Shown here: one piece after another, positions 11,095 to 23,003 of the stretch
How positions within the stretch are numbered: the first letter of the stretch is position 1
Layout of the letters: every line of letters begins with the position of its first letter
Assembly (NCBI GenBank): GCA_954871525.1
Contig: OX940865.1
Location: 16,506,606 to 16,570,605, forward strand
Source of the DNA: Parietaria judaica
Taxonomy: Eukaryota > Streptophyta > Magnoliopsida > Rosales > Urticaceae
Direction: 5' to 3'
Length of the DNA stretch: 64,000 nt
Made by a program: the position numbers and the translations under genes
The notes under the pieces: model-generated
Database searches by the model: none
The model's input: only the letters and a program-made list of their open reading frames with translations
Told to the model about the DNA's origin: nothing

Positions 11095-14000
11095 TCAATT
11101 TCCTCTCAAACAAACAAGCTCTTTTGCCAATTCTTCTGCTAGTTCACCAAATATGGCAAGCTCAATGTCTCTTGATATCTCTTTAATCTCTTCCTTGAAG
11201 CTCTTCCATGGCTTTAGCTCCTTCCTTAAATCTTGCTCGACCATCATGTCAATGGTGTTAGATTGAACCTCTTTCCATGACTCGAACCTTTGCAATACTC
11301 CTTGGACTGTCTCCTCTTGATCCCTATTAGGGTTTTGTTCCTCAACGATGAGATCAGAGACAAGCCTCTTCATAGCTTGTGCTTGAAGGGAGAGACAGAA
11401 GCTTGAATTTTCGCTAAGCACTTCTCTAACGAAACTGTGAAGATCGATCATCTCTTCATGCTCGTCGTCTGTTTGCTCGTCGTCGTCTTCGTCAACGTCT
11501 AACATCCTTCTCTCGAGTTCGATAGGATCAAGCTCAGCCAATCTCTCGAATCGGCGAAGCTTTTGTAGTAGTTGATGCTTCGTTCCTGAAATTTTCAAAA
11601 CAAATTTAACGTCAGTTAATTATTGTTTTCGAGAAAATAATAACAAATCACGATAAAATGTTCAAGCCCCGCGAGGTGTTCGAACTTGTATCTTTGAAAA
11701 CTTAAGTTTGAATCCCGTTACTTAAAAAACTAAAATAAGGAAAGGAAAAGAAATAATAATGACGCATTGATGTCACACAAGTGTTTGAAAAAACTTATCC
11801 ATATCTTTGTGCCTTAAATGCATTACAAACAATTAGGGCAACGGATTTATTATCACTCGGTTCCACCATCAAACAATCATAAATTGAATGTATAAGTTTT
11901 TATATATTTAGTAAATAATAATGGTAAAATTTGCTAAAAAAGAAGCAATCATATCAAAGTTATAGTTGAACTGTTGAAGTGGTTAACTACATAATAACTC
12001 TCAAAAAGACATGTCAAAAAAGATTTTACTCATGACATTGACCTATAACAAATCCTAATACTTCCAAAGAGGACTAATTGGATACAACACTAATCAATGA
12101 AGACATAATTGAAGTGAGTTCACCAAATAGGGTCCATTGAAAACAGGATATGCCTAAAAAACACATCAAACGAAGCAAAGTCACCAAATACAAAAACTAG
12201 AGGGACCACTCCGCAACAATTAAAAGAAAAGTGGGGTCACATCTCAATTCTCAAACTTTTACAGCTACAATTTTAATTTTTAAATTTAAGTAACGTTATA
12301 AATAATATGTTGTATAAAGTAATTATAGTAGACACGAGTATGGCATCTTCATATGGATCCCACCAAAGAGATGAGATCAAAAGAAATCATTATGATCATG
12401 ACTTCACCAAATAGTACACAAAATTCCAATTCTAATTTGGGACGTTGAATTTTCAACCATAAAAAATATATTTTAGAAAATAAAATAACCTCAACCATTT
12501 TATATTTCACTGATAAGGACTACACAATGGCTAAAATAGAGACACGTGGGAATGAATTATGCATGTATGATAGAACAAAAAAATAAATAAATGACATTGA
12601 GTGAGAATGAATCAACGACGTACTTTGTACAATTGCGTAGCTGGTTTCCATATCGTAATCCCCGTCATCGTCGTCATTGTTTTCGCAATCTTCGTCATCT
12701 TGTCCATCATAGTCGTCTTCGAAAGGCGGATCCAACACCGACACGGGACTCAATTGTTCCTTCTCCTCATCTTCAAACTCTTCCTCGGCCTTGAATTCTT
12801 TGGAATTTTCTGCCTCGTAATTCTCTTGTTTTCCCTGTTAGGTAAACATGATTAATGATAAATAACCAATACATTGTAAAAAGTATAGATCGAGTGGTTG
12901 AACATTTAAATATATAAACTGAAACAACGCTCACCGGATAAAATTAATTAATTAATTAATTTAATGTTGTTCCGAATATTCAACGACCACAATTGCTCAT
13001 TGTTAAGCTTATTAAAACGATTTGATACCAAACACGTAATTTTTAATACATGTTTAAGTTTAACGATGGTTTATCAAGGAGTACGAGTCAAAAAACCCTC
13101 AAAATTCAAGTTTACGAGTATACCGACGAATTTATAAGTATATTAATAATTATCATTTTTTTGTAACATTTTAAAATTCGGTGATGGGTTATGCAAATCA
13201 GATTTTACGACTCTTATTTATAACTATTGGAGTTTAGTTTGACTTTCTACACGTATTTTCCACACACAAAAAACAGCCTTTAATTAAATATATAAATAGG
13301 AAAACTAATATCGCGAGGGTTTGTCGGGATATGCCGGTAAGACCCAAAGGAAAAAACAAAAAACATGTTTTGGCATTTTCTATACAGTTAATTTCACATG
13401 AAGAAGAACCCTTTTTAACCCATCAAAGATTAGTCAAAGATCTCTATATTATTTCTCATAAATATATGTACACATTATATATATGTAATGACGTAATGTA
13501 AAGAGTAAAGACTACGAACCTCTTGCTTAAACCGTCGGCTCGCCGGCGAACCCACCGGCGACGAGAAATCCGGCGTCCTCGCGCCGGAGCTCGACGCCGG
13601 AGATGACGTGGCGCTCCCCTGAAGCACGAAGCGAAATGGGCTTTGCTGACAAGCCTCGTCGTCCTCTTCGCAGATCATGGTCATCTCCTCCGATCGGCTC
13701 GTTCGGCTCGTGCTGGTGTTGGAGCTGAAGTCCGTTGACTTTTCCTCGCCGCTTTGACTCTCCGACCAGACCACGGAGCTGCACTCGTCGAAAGCGGCGC
13801 CGTTTCTGACCTTCGGCGATGATTCGGCCTTGACGATCTTACTATTATTACTGTTATTATGGTGGGAGCTCGTGAGCCTCTTTAGCAGGGACCCGAAGAG
13901 CTTGAATCTCTGCGGCTTCGGGTTCGGTTTCGGCTTTGACTGTTTATGGACTTGGATCCTGGAGGCGGCTTCGAGAAGTAAAGCCGCCGTCTTGGCGGGG

Positions 14001-14263
14001 ATGTGGAGGAGGATGGGGTTGGAGGTAGGGTTAGGGCTGCGTCTGCATGGGCTCTTCTTGATGGCGGAGAGAGGGAGGTCGAAGAGAGGGGACTTGGCTG
14101 CGGAGGAGGAGGAGAAGCACGTGTTGATCACGCGGTGCCTGTGCTGCGACGGCGGTCTCTTGACGATCTTGTTGGCGCGGAGACGGTCGTGGAGGGAGAA
14201 GGGCTCTTGGTCCTCTCGGAGAAGCTCGAACAAGTGCTTGTTGCTGGTTCTGTTATGTGCCAT
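11095..14263 (-). CDS. Acidic plant protein with DUF4378-like C-terminus, three exons
   Basis: Minus strand. Exons 14263-13520, 12834-12624 and 11585-11095 join in phase (donors GAG|GTTCGT and CAAA|GTACGT; acceptors AACAG|GG and TTTCAG|GA) into 482 codons including the stop. The first in-frame ATG is at 14263 (MAHNRTSNKHLFELLRED). Residues 1-248 are basic and Ser/Pro-rich, with a conserved-looking N-terminal leucine segment, KLFGSLLKRL and a run of ARTPDFSSPVGSPASRR. Exon 2 (about residues 249-318) is highly acidic, with Asp/Glu runs. Exon 3 starts with RTKHQLLQKLRRFERLAELD, contains another Asp/Glu run and ends in a helix with DIELAIFGELAEELAKELV, resembling the end of DUF4378 / TRM-type proteins. 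There is no signal peptide or membrane segment. Function is unknown; a scaffold or nuclear role is only a guess. No lesions are seen. Confidence 0.82.
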
Positions 14264-14520
14264 TGTCACTGGCTAGGGTTTCAGGGGAGTGAGAGAGTGG
14301 TGATGAATGATGATGATGATGATGATGTTGATGATGATGAGAACTAGAAGAGGAGTGTTTGAGTTTTATGTTGAAGAGGTTTCAACTTTGAGAGAGAGAG
14401 AGAGGTATATATGGAGAGGAGAGAGAAAGTGAGGAGGGAGAGAGAGAGCTTCCTATCTTTTTCTCATTCAAATCTGGGAGGTGTTTGTGTTTGTGTTTGT
14501 GTTTGTGTTTGTTGGGTTAG
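14264..14520 (-). promoter_or_regulatory. Leader and core promoter of the DUF4378-like gene
   Basis: Directly above the ATG at 14263 lie a GAT-trinucleotide run (about 14307-14340) and long GA tracts on the plus strand, so the minus-sense leader is CT-rich, as in many plant 5' UTRs. A TATATAT box at 14406-14412 sits about 145 bases upstream of the ATG. A TGTGTTTG hexanucleotide-like run follows at about 14483-14511. Confidence 0.5.
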
Positions 14521-14529
14521 AGAATCGAG

Positions 14530-17500
14530 GTAAAGAGGTGCTCATCTATAATAATAAATAATAATAATAATAATATATTTTAGGAATAGCTGCGGCAAAA
14601 GTATTAGAAGTTTTAAAATATTGCGGCATACCCTTAAGCTCTTAATAATGTCATTGAATACCCGATGGCCATGTGAAAATTGTAATTTTGATTGATTTTG
14701 TCACATGTATCTTTGCTAATGTTAAGCAATTATATGTCTATGAACCTCGAATTAACGCACGTATTAAACATGAGAAATCTCAAAATGTAAAGCAATGAAT
14801 GTTAAACACCAGTCTCTTCGGCTATTAAGTCATCTACACGTGTGTGTGTGTGTTTGTGCCTTGAAATGAAATATATTTTTATTTTACATATAAAATCGCA
14901 AAACATAGAAAACGAGTGTTATTATGAGTTGTACATGTGTCAAAAATATTAATAGAGACTCAGACCACATTTAGAATCCATCAAAACTCAAATTTTAAAA
15001 ATTTGGGTATTTAATCAGCGCAATTGAAAATTTGAGAATATACCGCGCTATTTTTAAAAGTTTAAGTACTTTTACCGCAATTAATTCTATTTTATCATTC
15101 AATTATATTGGTATAATTAATTTATGAGGTCAAGTTTCTATTCACCAAAAAGAAAAAGAAAAAAGGGGCACTCATAGAGAATTTCAGAAAAGATTTTGAA
15201 AAGGATTTTCAACATGAGTGAATGTGACAATAATAGTATAATACGCAGAGCTGGTCATCTTATTCATAGTAACATTAAAGAAATTACTTTTTAACAATTA
15301 TCATCTTTAATTATGATTTGATCAAGCAAAAAGGCAATGATAATATGATATATTCACCAAAAATAACAATAATAAAAGGCCAAATGCCATAATATCGTGA
15401 GGAATTTAAGAAAATTATTTGAAGATGATTATTAACATGAGTGTGAAGAGTAATAATTGTGGTAATTATGTAGTTACAACATATTGTAACTTAATTATTT
15501 ATTTATTTCTATTTTATTCATTTCAAGGGGAGAGATAAAGTTAAACTCATTATATATTTTTTCGTAAACATTTTGTTATTTGTTTTTTATTTGTTGACAT
15601 ATAAAATCAGAAATCTGACTAGAACTTACACTAGAAAAGACACCACTTTTATGAGACTTTTGACCAAGTGTCTTAAAGAAATATGCATTTATATATTCTC
15701 TAACTATTTACCGTTTTTTCGTGCCATAAATGAATCGAGAATTTTTAGTTTTTAATGCATTAAAAATGGCTGATTTTAGCAATATGACACCATAATCTGT
15801 TACGTAGAGTCAAACTCAAAACTCAGACTAAATTTTTATTATCTATTAAGAAAAAAACAAAAGGTAATAAAAAAGTAATTAAGTAAGTTATGGTGCCAGT
15901 AAGAGCAGACAAAGAAGCGATGAGGAGACTTCTCTCGTAATATTAAATATTAATTACTAAAAGTTACACGTATATATACAGTGACAATTCATATAATAAT
16001 ACAAATGTTTCACGTTTTGTCTACAGTGAGACCTAGTCTTTTTGTACTCTTCCCATATGACTCGCCAAAATGTACGCATCTTATTATATATGGTATAATA
16101 AATAAATTATAAGACGGTTATTATTTGATTTATTTAATTAGGGTTTGATTATTATTGTTATTAGTGAGAGGCACAGTATAGTCATTGACAGACAGTGAGC
16201 GACTATTTTACTTCACAGGATTCGCGTTAACAGTTGTTGCTAGCTTCACATTTTTATTATTTTCTCATTGTATTATAGCTTATGACATATGGCATCGTCA
16301 AAACCGGAACCGGCATCGAATGGGAATCACTATTTCGGTTTCTGAACTTCCCCGATTTTTTTTATAGATTCAGTCGTAATCTAAATTCGTGATCAGTTAA
16401 CAATAAAAATTGAGCTTTGCAAAACTCGTTTCAATGATAATATCATATGATTATATACATCAATATGAGTATTTAATATATAAAAATAACGTAAATTAAA
16501 GTACAAAAGACACAATGCCATATTTGAAATGCCTGCAATTGAACTATTCCAATGTTCTATATTTCAAATTATATTCATCTTCTGAGTTGGCCACTATCTG
16601 TAAAAAGGACAAAAGAAAGAAGGCAAAAAAAAAGGTGATGAAATTCAAAAAATTTATAAAAATTAGCAAATTACATATACAGATATTGATTGACCGTATT
16701 GGTGATCTCATTTACGAAGAATGTGCGGATTTAGCCCTTACATCTCACAAATAACAAAAATCTCTTTTATAATGATCGTCCACGTTTGATTCCTCCTTCC
16801 CGAAAACAGTAGACATGGACATTGGACATAGTCTCTCATATACTTTTAAGTTTTAACTAACATAAAAGTTTCATAAATCTTATATTTATTACAAAATAAA
16901 AATGTGTTAAAAATATTTAGACTTTTTTAAGTTAACGATATTTTGTTATTTTCAATAACTTTACAATATTATATATATTTTCAAACTAGAGAAATCGTTA
17001 AACTTTTTCTAACATTTTCGTAATTGTAGGAAAAGATCATCCTTATTAATACCAAATTATAAAAATAAAATAAAAAACACTTCTGTTGTATCGTGAACAA
17101 AAGGATTAAATTCACATACATTCATAATAATAATAATAGGGCCAAATTAACGTCAAATCGAATAAGTTTCGTATAAATATGTCAAAATTATTGCAAGGCT
17201 TTTGTTGTCATAACACTTGTTTCTTGCTTCTCTTTATGTTAGGGCAGGCATTTGCACTGGAAAGCGGAAACTCTTGTTTGTTTTAGGGTCACTTTTTAAT
17301 CGATCAAATATTTCAAAAAATACAAACATTTATGAAATTAATTCAATATTTAATATCAATATTCATAGCTGAGAGGCGTACAAATGAATTCACATAAAAC
17401 GCACTGGAATTAGGTTAATTCTTGCTCTGCCATTGGTCCTTATTTCCCTTCTAAGGCCCCTAGTCCCACCATACAAGAGTTTGAACTTTATGTTTCCCAT

Positions 17501-17676
17501 TAATTTCATGAAATTAAAAACAGACAAGGAAGTAATTTTTTTACCACAGTGACGGGCAGCGGCGGAGCAAAGTTTTTGCCCGGCTACTCATCATGTTTGG
17601 GGTTGACCCGAGCATGGTTGCTAATGTAGTTGTTTGTTTAATGGAAGCAAATCTGCATGCTCCGAATTTGAGGGAT
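14530..17676. other. AT-rich intergenic DNA between gene and copia element
   Basis: I see no gene. The stretch holds an AAT run (about 14551-14575), a GT run near 14840-14854, and near 17550 a GGCGGAGCAAAGTTTTTGCCCG motif of the kind found at plant transposon ends. Short open frames show no domain. Confidence 0.55.
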
Positions 17677-17972
17677 CTTGCTCCTCAAGTTTGGCTTTTG
17701 GTCGTATGTTCCTAGCAAGCCTGCTAGGCTCTCTTTCTGCTCGTGGAACTCCTGCTAGGAGTTCTTCTGGTAGGGGCATCTCTGGTAGGAGCATTCCTGG
17801 TCGGGTCCAGTCCTGCTAGGAGGATTCTCTGGTCGGACCCATCTCTGGTGGGAGAACTTCTGCTAGGAAGATCTCTGCTCGGGCTCTTCTCTGCCCGGGC
17901 AAGCTCTGGTGGGGAAATCCCTTGTGGGGAAATCTCTGCTACGAGTTGAGCCAAGTCAGGCTTAAACTCACA
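17677..17972 (-). repeat. Truncated 3' LTR of the copia element
   Basis: It matches 22708-23003 over 296 bases, ending at the same TG terminus (CTCACA on the plus strand). The homology stops abruptly at CTTGCTCCTC (17677), so the part with the TATA box, R and U5 is gone. Indels relative to the 5' LTR fall in the TCTGGTNGG / TCTGCTNGG degenerate minisatellite. Confidence 0.9.
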
Positions 17973-20900
17973 TTCTCTCCCGTAAGCTTGACTTGAGCTG
18001 AGGTTCTTTACTCCAAGCAGCTTTCTCATCTCCGCGAACTTAACTCTTGCTAGTGCCTTGGTGAGTATGTCTGCTCGCTGCTCCTTCGTGCTGACAAACT
18101 CAACAATGATCTTCCGCTTCTCCACACACTCGCGAATATAATGATATCGAGTGTCTATGTGTTTGCTCCGACCATAAAACATTGGGTTCTTCATCAGCGC
18201 TATTGCGGACTTGTTGTCCACGTAGAGTGTAACTGGCTTCGGCTCGTCTCCATTCACTTCACTGAGAATTCCCCTTAGCCACATAGCTTGACATGCTGCT
18301 GCGGTGGCTGCCATAAACTCCGCTTCACACGAAGATAAAGCTACTGTCTTCTGCTTCTGAGATTGCCAAGTGATCAGGTTCCCGTTGAGGTAGAGCACCA
18401 TTCCTCCGGTGCTCTTCCTATCATCAATGTCACCTGCTAGATCACTGTCAGTGAAGCCGACTAGCTCTTCTGCTCCCTTGCCTCTTTCATACTGAATCCC
18501 ATAGTCTGTCGTTTACTTCACGTAACGCAAAATATGCTTCACGGCCTGCTGGTGTGTGCTTGTGGGCTTCTCCATGAATCGGCTGACTATCCCGACTGCG
18601 TGCGAAATTTCTGGTCGGGTGTGGGTGAGATACCTCAGACACCCGATCACGCGTCTGTACCCTGTGGGATCCGCTTCTCTCCCTTTAGCATCCTTCCCGA
18701 GCTGGAGCTTCGCCTCCATCGGATACTTGCTCGGGTTGCAATCCGCCATCTCGAACTGCTTGAGGATCTTCTTCGCATATGCCGATTGCTTCAGCGTAAT
18801 GCAATCTTTCTTCTGCTCTACCTCAATACCAAGGTAGTAAGAAAGTAGTCCAAGGTCACTCATCTCGAAATCGGCCATCATTTGCTTCTTGAATCCTTCT
18901 ACTCCTCCTGAGCTGAATCCTGTGACTATCAGGTCGTCCACATAAACTCCGATGACCAGAACTTCTTCCTTGCTGCTCCTGGTGTATACTGCCTGCTCCC
19001 TGGAGCACTTGGTGAATCCAAGACTCTTCAGGCTCTTGTCGAGGCGAATGTTCCATGCCCTTGGAGCTTGACGTAGCCCGTATAAAGCCTTGGAGAGCTT
19101 GTATACCTTCTTCTCCTTGCCCTTGACGCCAAAACCTTCAGGTTGACAGACGTAGACTTCTTCTTCGAGGTCACCGTTTAAGAAAGCCGATTTGACATCC
19201 ATGTGGTGAATCTCCCAACCTCGATGAGCTGCGAGGGCTAGGATGAGTCTGATCGTGTCTAGTCTCGCCACGAGAGCAAAGACTTCCTCAAAGTCAACTC
19301 CTTGCTTCTGCACGTAGCCTTTGGCTACCAGCCTCGCTTTGTGCTTTAGGACATTCCCCTCGGTGTCCTTCTTCAGCTTGTAGACCCACTTTAAGCCAAT
19401 GGGTTTCTGACCTTTGGGCAGGTCGGTGAGCTCCCATGTCTTGTTCTTCTCGATTGACTCCAACTCCTTCTCCATTGCCTCTTGCCATTCCTGCTCGCTT
19501 ACTGCCTCTAGGTAGTTGGCGGGCTCTTCGGCGCACAACAAAGACAACTCTTCTAAGTTCATCTCCACTTCCTGAGACTCTTCGTAGACTTCTGCTAGGG
19601 GACGAAATCCTCGCGGGCCATCCTTGATTGACGAGTCTCCTGATTTTGACGAACTTGTTCTGCTCGGGCTGGGTGTTCTGGGTGTGCCCGGGCAGGAATC
19701 TCTGGTAGGACTACCAGAGCTGGTAGGAGTATTTGAGCTGGTGGGAGTACCAGAGCTGGTGGGGGTACCCGAGCTGGATGAGCTGGTAGGGTTACCTGAG
19801 CTGGTGGGGGTACCCGAGCTGGATGAGCTGGTACGGGTACCTTCCTGCTCGGCAACGTCTTCTTCTTCGACTTCGAACTCCACTGAGTTCTGCTCGGGGT
19901 CTCCATTCTCGTCGCGCCAATCCCACTTCTTCTCTTCTTCGAACACAGCATCTCTGCTCACCTGGATCTTGCCGCGTCGGGGGTCAAAGAGTCTGTGTGC
20001 CTTGCTTCCATCTTCAACACCAAGGTACACCATTGTTTGACTCCTATCATCGAGCTTCTTGAGATGGGGACTAACGGTCGTCACATGTGTTGTGCACCCA
20101 AACACTTTCAAGTGCTCTAAGTGGGGTTTCTTGCCATTCCACGCCTGGTAGGGAGTGCGCTCTCCTAGCGCCTTCGTTGGCAAACGGTTTAGCAAGTAGG
20201 CCGTGTGTCTAACTGCTTCTCCCCAAAACCTCGCTGGTACTTGCATGCTCTTCAACAAGCTTCTAGCTGTATCCATCACTGTGCGATTTCTTCTTTCCAC
20301 CACACCGTTCTGTTGGGGAGTGTACGGTGCGGTTAGGTGGCGCTCGACTCCTTCTTCATCGCAGAACTCTCCGAACTACTGGGATGTGAATTCTCCACCT
20401 CTATCTGTTCTCAAAACCTTCATCTTGTGTTCTGACCCAATCTCCACGAGCCTCTTGAACTTCTTGAAGACTTCAAAGGCTCCACTCTTCTCCTTGAGCG
20501 TGTAGATCCACATCCAGCGACTGTAGTCGTCAACAAGTAGAAGGAAGTACTTGCTTCCGGCTAGAGTTGCTGGAGTGATTAGGCCGCAGAGGTCCGCATG
20601 CACTAGTTGGAGAGGTCGATCTGCTCGAAACTTGGCCTTGATCGGAAATGGCACTCTAGCCTGTTTCGCGATCATGCAGCATTCGCATAGCTGGTTGGGG
20701 TGTTCAATCTTTGGAACCCCAAAGGCCATCTCCTTCTCGCCTATCATCTTGAGCGCGTAGAAGTTCACGTGCCCAAGTCTCGCATGCCACAACCAGGCCG
20801 GGTCTGCTAGGGATGCCATCAGGCAGACGGGCTGGCCTGTCTCCAGGAGAATTTCGTACAACATGTTCGGCGTTCTGCTCACCTTCATTAACAGGTCGCC

Positions 20901-22419
20901 ACATTTGTTCCACATCTTCAGATAGGGACCAGACATCACCACTGTGTTGCCGATCTCTGTCATCTGTCCGAGGCTGATGATGTTACTCTTCAGCTTTGGG
21001 ATGTAGTATACTTGGGTCATGAGGCGTTGGTCCCCGTTCTTGCTCACGAACAGGATAGACCCTCTGCCTCTAATTTCGACGATTGAGCCATCGCCGAATT
21101 TCACGTTGCCCGCGACTTTCTCATCAAGCTCTTCAAACTTAGCTCGGTCTCCCGTCATGTGGTTGCTCGCACCGTTGTCTAAGTACCAGACATCGGTAGA
21201 GATTTTCTGCTCTCTGTCAACGAGGAGGTTTGCAATAACCTTGTCCTCAATCAGGAAAACCATCTCCGAGCTGGTCTGCTCTCTGATCTCTGGTCTCTGG
21301 TCTCTCGTCTCTGGTCTCTGCTCGGATTCCGACCAGGTCTGCTCTCTGGTCTCTGGGCAGGTCTGCTTCCTGCTCTCCAGGCAGGTCTGCTCTCTCTCGC
21401 CTACGAGGATCGTCTCCTCGTCTTCTTGTCCGTCCAGGCTCACCTCTTGTTCGGCAAACATCAGGGCCGGCTGGTCTTCATCGAATCTCTTCAGATTCGC
21501 TTCCTCTTTGTGGTTTCTGCTGCGACACTCTGAAGCAAAGTTCCCAAGCTTCTGACAGTTGTAGCACTTCACTGTGCTCTTGTCTCTCCTGGTCGTACTT
21601 TCCTGACGGGATGCACCACTGCCGCGACCTCGCGTGTCTCGACCTCGCCCTCGTCCGCGACCTGTACCACGTCCTCGGCTGTCTCCGCCGTAGTTACTCC
21701 GACCAGAAGAACTGGAAGAGAATTCTGCTCCCCTGCTTTTCTTCTGTCTGGCCGTCCACTCTTCATGCGTGAGCAGGAGGCGCTTCTCCTCTTCTTTGTC
21801 CACCATAGCCCCGAAGTCTCTCCTCGTGGGTTTTGATGCGACCGACAACCTCCTCTACCGTCATGGTCTTGAGGTCGCCGAACTGCTCAATCGATGTCAG
21901 GATTTGCATGTACCTGTGTGGCACGGCTCCTAGGAATTTTATGACAACGGTGGTCTCCTCCACCTTGTCTCCTAGCGAGCGGATACCAGTAACAATGGAC
22001 GTGAGTTTCATGGCAAAGTCATCAATGGACTCACCTTCCCTCATCCGAATAAACTCGAATTCTCTTTTCAAGGTTTGAACTTTTGCATCTTTGACGCGAT
22101 CTGCGCCCATGTGCATGGTTTGAAGCGTCGCCCACGCCTCCTTTGCGGAATCCTTCTCTGAGATCAAGAAAAGGACGTCTTCCGGAACTCCTTGGTAGAT
22201 GGCGGCGAGTGCCATCCTCTCCTTGCGCCCTTCGACATCGCTGTCTTCTATAGCCTCCCAAACACCTTGCGCCTGCAAATTCACTCGCATCTTCAACGCC
22301 CAAACCGAGTAATTGCTCTTCGTGAGCATCGGATAATGGAGCGTCACGCTTCCCTCCTTTGATCCAATCTTGGTCGCCATCATCAATTCTCCTCCGGTTG
22401 ATTCTCTTTGTGACGACAT
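17724..22419 (-). pseudogene. copia gag-pol polyprotein, one frameshift and two stops
   Basis: Start ATG at 22419 (MSSQREST). Gag runs to RIKTHEERLRGYG, then a one-base insertion at about 21800-21804 shifts the frame before DKEEEKRLLLTHEEW. Zinc knuckle at 21566-21525 is CX2CX4NX4C, with Asn where His is expected. Protease LDNGASNHMTG lies near 21180. Integrase has H-H-C-C (LWHARLGH, then CECC) and Asp residues near 20594 and 20405. An in-frame TAG at 20376-20378 follows GGEFTSQ, before the catalytic Glu region [13 protein letters not shown] shows [10 protein letters not shown] and YVDD near 18944. A TAA at 18513-18515 follows ILRYVK. RNase H has TDSDLAGD, SSCEAEF and DNKSAI. The frame continues past RNase H into the 3' LTR as a Ser/Pro/Arg/Thr-rich tail. 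An integrase-RT linker (about 19860-19620) is made of GTPTSSG repeats. Confidence 0.93.
17973..17981 (-). other. Polypurine tract of the copia element
   Basis: In the minus sense GGGAGAGAA directly precedes the 3' LTR terminus TGTGAGTTTAAGC, the expected place for the plus-strand primer. Confidence 0.8.
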
Positions 22420-22434
22420 CTTCTCTGGCACTCA

Positions 22435-22446
22435 GCTCTGATACCA
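22435..22446 (-). other. Primer-binding site (initiator tRNA-Met)
   Basis: In the minus sense TGGTATCAGAGC, the standard Ty1/copia primer site, starts two bases after the 5' LTR end ACCAACA. Confidence 0.93.
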
Positions 22447-22448
22447 CT

Positions 22449-23003
22449 TGTTGGTTCCAATTAATGGATCTGTAACCAAAGAACACGAAGAACAAAGGAA
22501 GAAGAAATTTGGGAGAAAAGCTTCTCTTGATTAATCGAATTGCAATAATAATGGAGTTACAAAAGTTGACCACTAACACTAGTATTTATAGGAGAAACTA
22601 GAAAACTAAACCCTAGGTAAACTTCCTAAAATAAACGCAATCAAATCTTTTACAATCTACTCGTTTCCTAATTAGAATGGGAAACCAAATCGTATCAAAT
22701 CTCCAAACTTGCTCCTCAAGTTTGGCTTCTAGTCGTATGTTCCTAGCAAGCCTGCTAGGCTCTCTTTCTGCTCGTGGAACTCCTGCTAGGAGTTCTTCTG
22801 GTAGGGGCATCTCTGGTAGGAGCATTCCTGGTCGGGTCCAGTCCTGCTAGGAGGATTCTCTGGTCGGACCCATCTCTGGTGGGAAGTTCTCTGGTGGGAG
22901 AACTTCTGCTAGGAAGATCTCTGCTCGGGCTCTTCTCTGCCCGGGCAAGCTCTGGTGGAGAAATCTCTGCTAAGAGTTGAGCCAAGTCTTGCTTAAACTC
23001 ACA
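22449..23003 (-). repeat. Full 5' LTR of the copia element, 555 bp
   Basis: The plus strand runs TGTTGGTTCC...CTCACA, giving TG/CA ends in either sense. In the minus sense it starts TGTGAGTTTAAGC, carries the degenerate TCTGGTNGG minisatellite in U3, and has a TATAAATA box at 22583-22590 followed by a leader of about 130 bases to the LTR end. Confidence 0.92.

Larger units (their letters stand above)
17677..23003 (-). mobile_element. Ty1/copia LTR retrotransposon, defective, 3' LTR truncated
   Basis: Minus strand. In order from the right: complete 5' LTR (22449-23003), tRNA-Met primer site, gag, zinc knuckle, protease, integrase, reverse transcriptase, RNase H, polypurine tract, and a 3' LTR of which only 296 of 555 bases remain (17677-17972). 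Integrase before RT identifies Ty1/copia. The coding region has a gag frameshift and two in-frame stops. No target duplication can be checked at the truncated side. The copy is dead, though its LTRs are still clearly alike over 296 bases apart from small indels in a minisatellite. Confidence 0.94.

Noticed and set aside
11650..11720. GTGTTCGAACTTGT and TTTGAATCCCGTTAC words resembling tRNA box B
   Set aside because: No cloverleaf or matching box A at proper distance; not called as tRNA or SINE.
13527..14347. Several long frames overlapping the first exon of the DUF4378-like gene on both strands
   Set aside because: They are antisense or out-of-frame shadows of the GC-richer exon; only the frame at 14263-13520 splices in phase to the next exon.
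17550..17600. GACGGGCAGC near the truncated 3' LTR, resembling the ACGGGCAAC flank at 23004
   Set aside because: Considered as a displaced target duplication, but the sequence after it is not LTR; a seven-base likeness is too weak.
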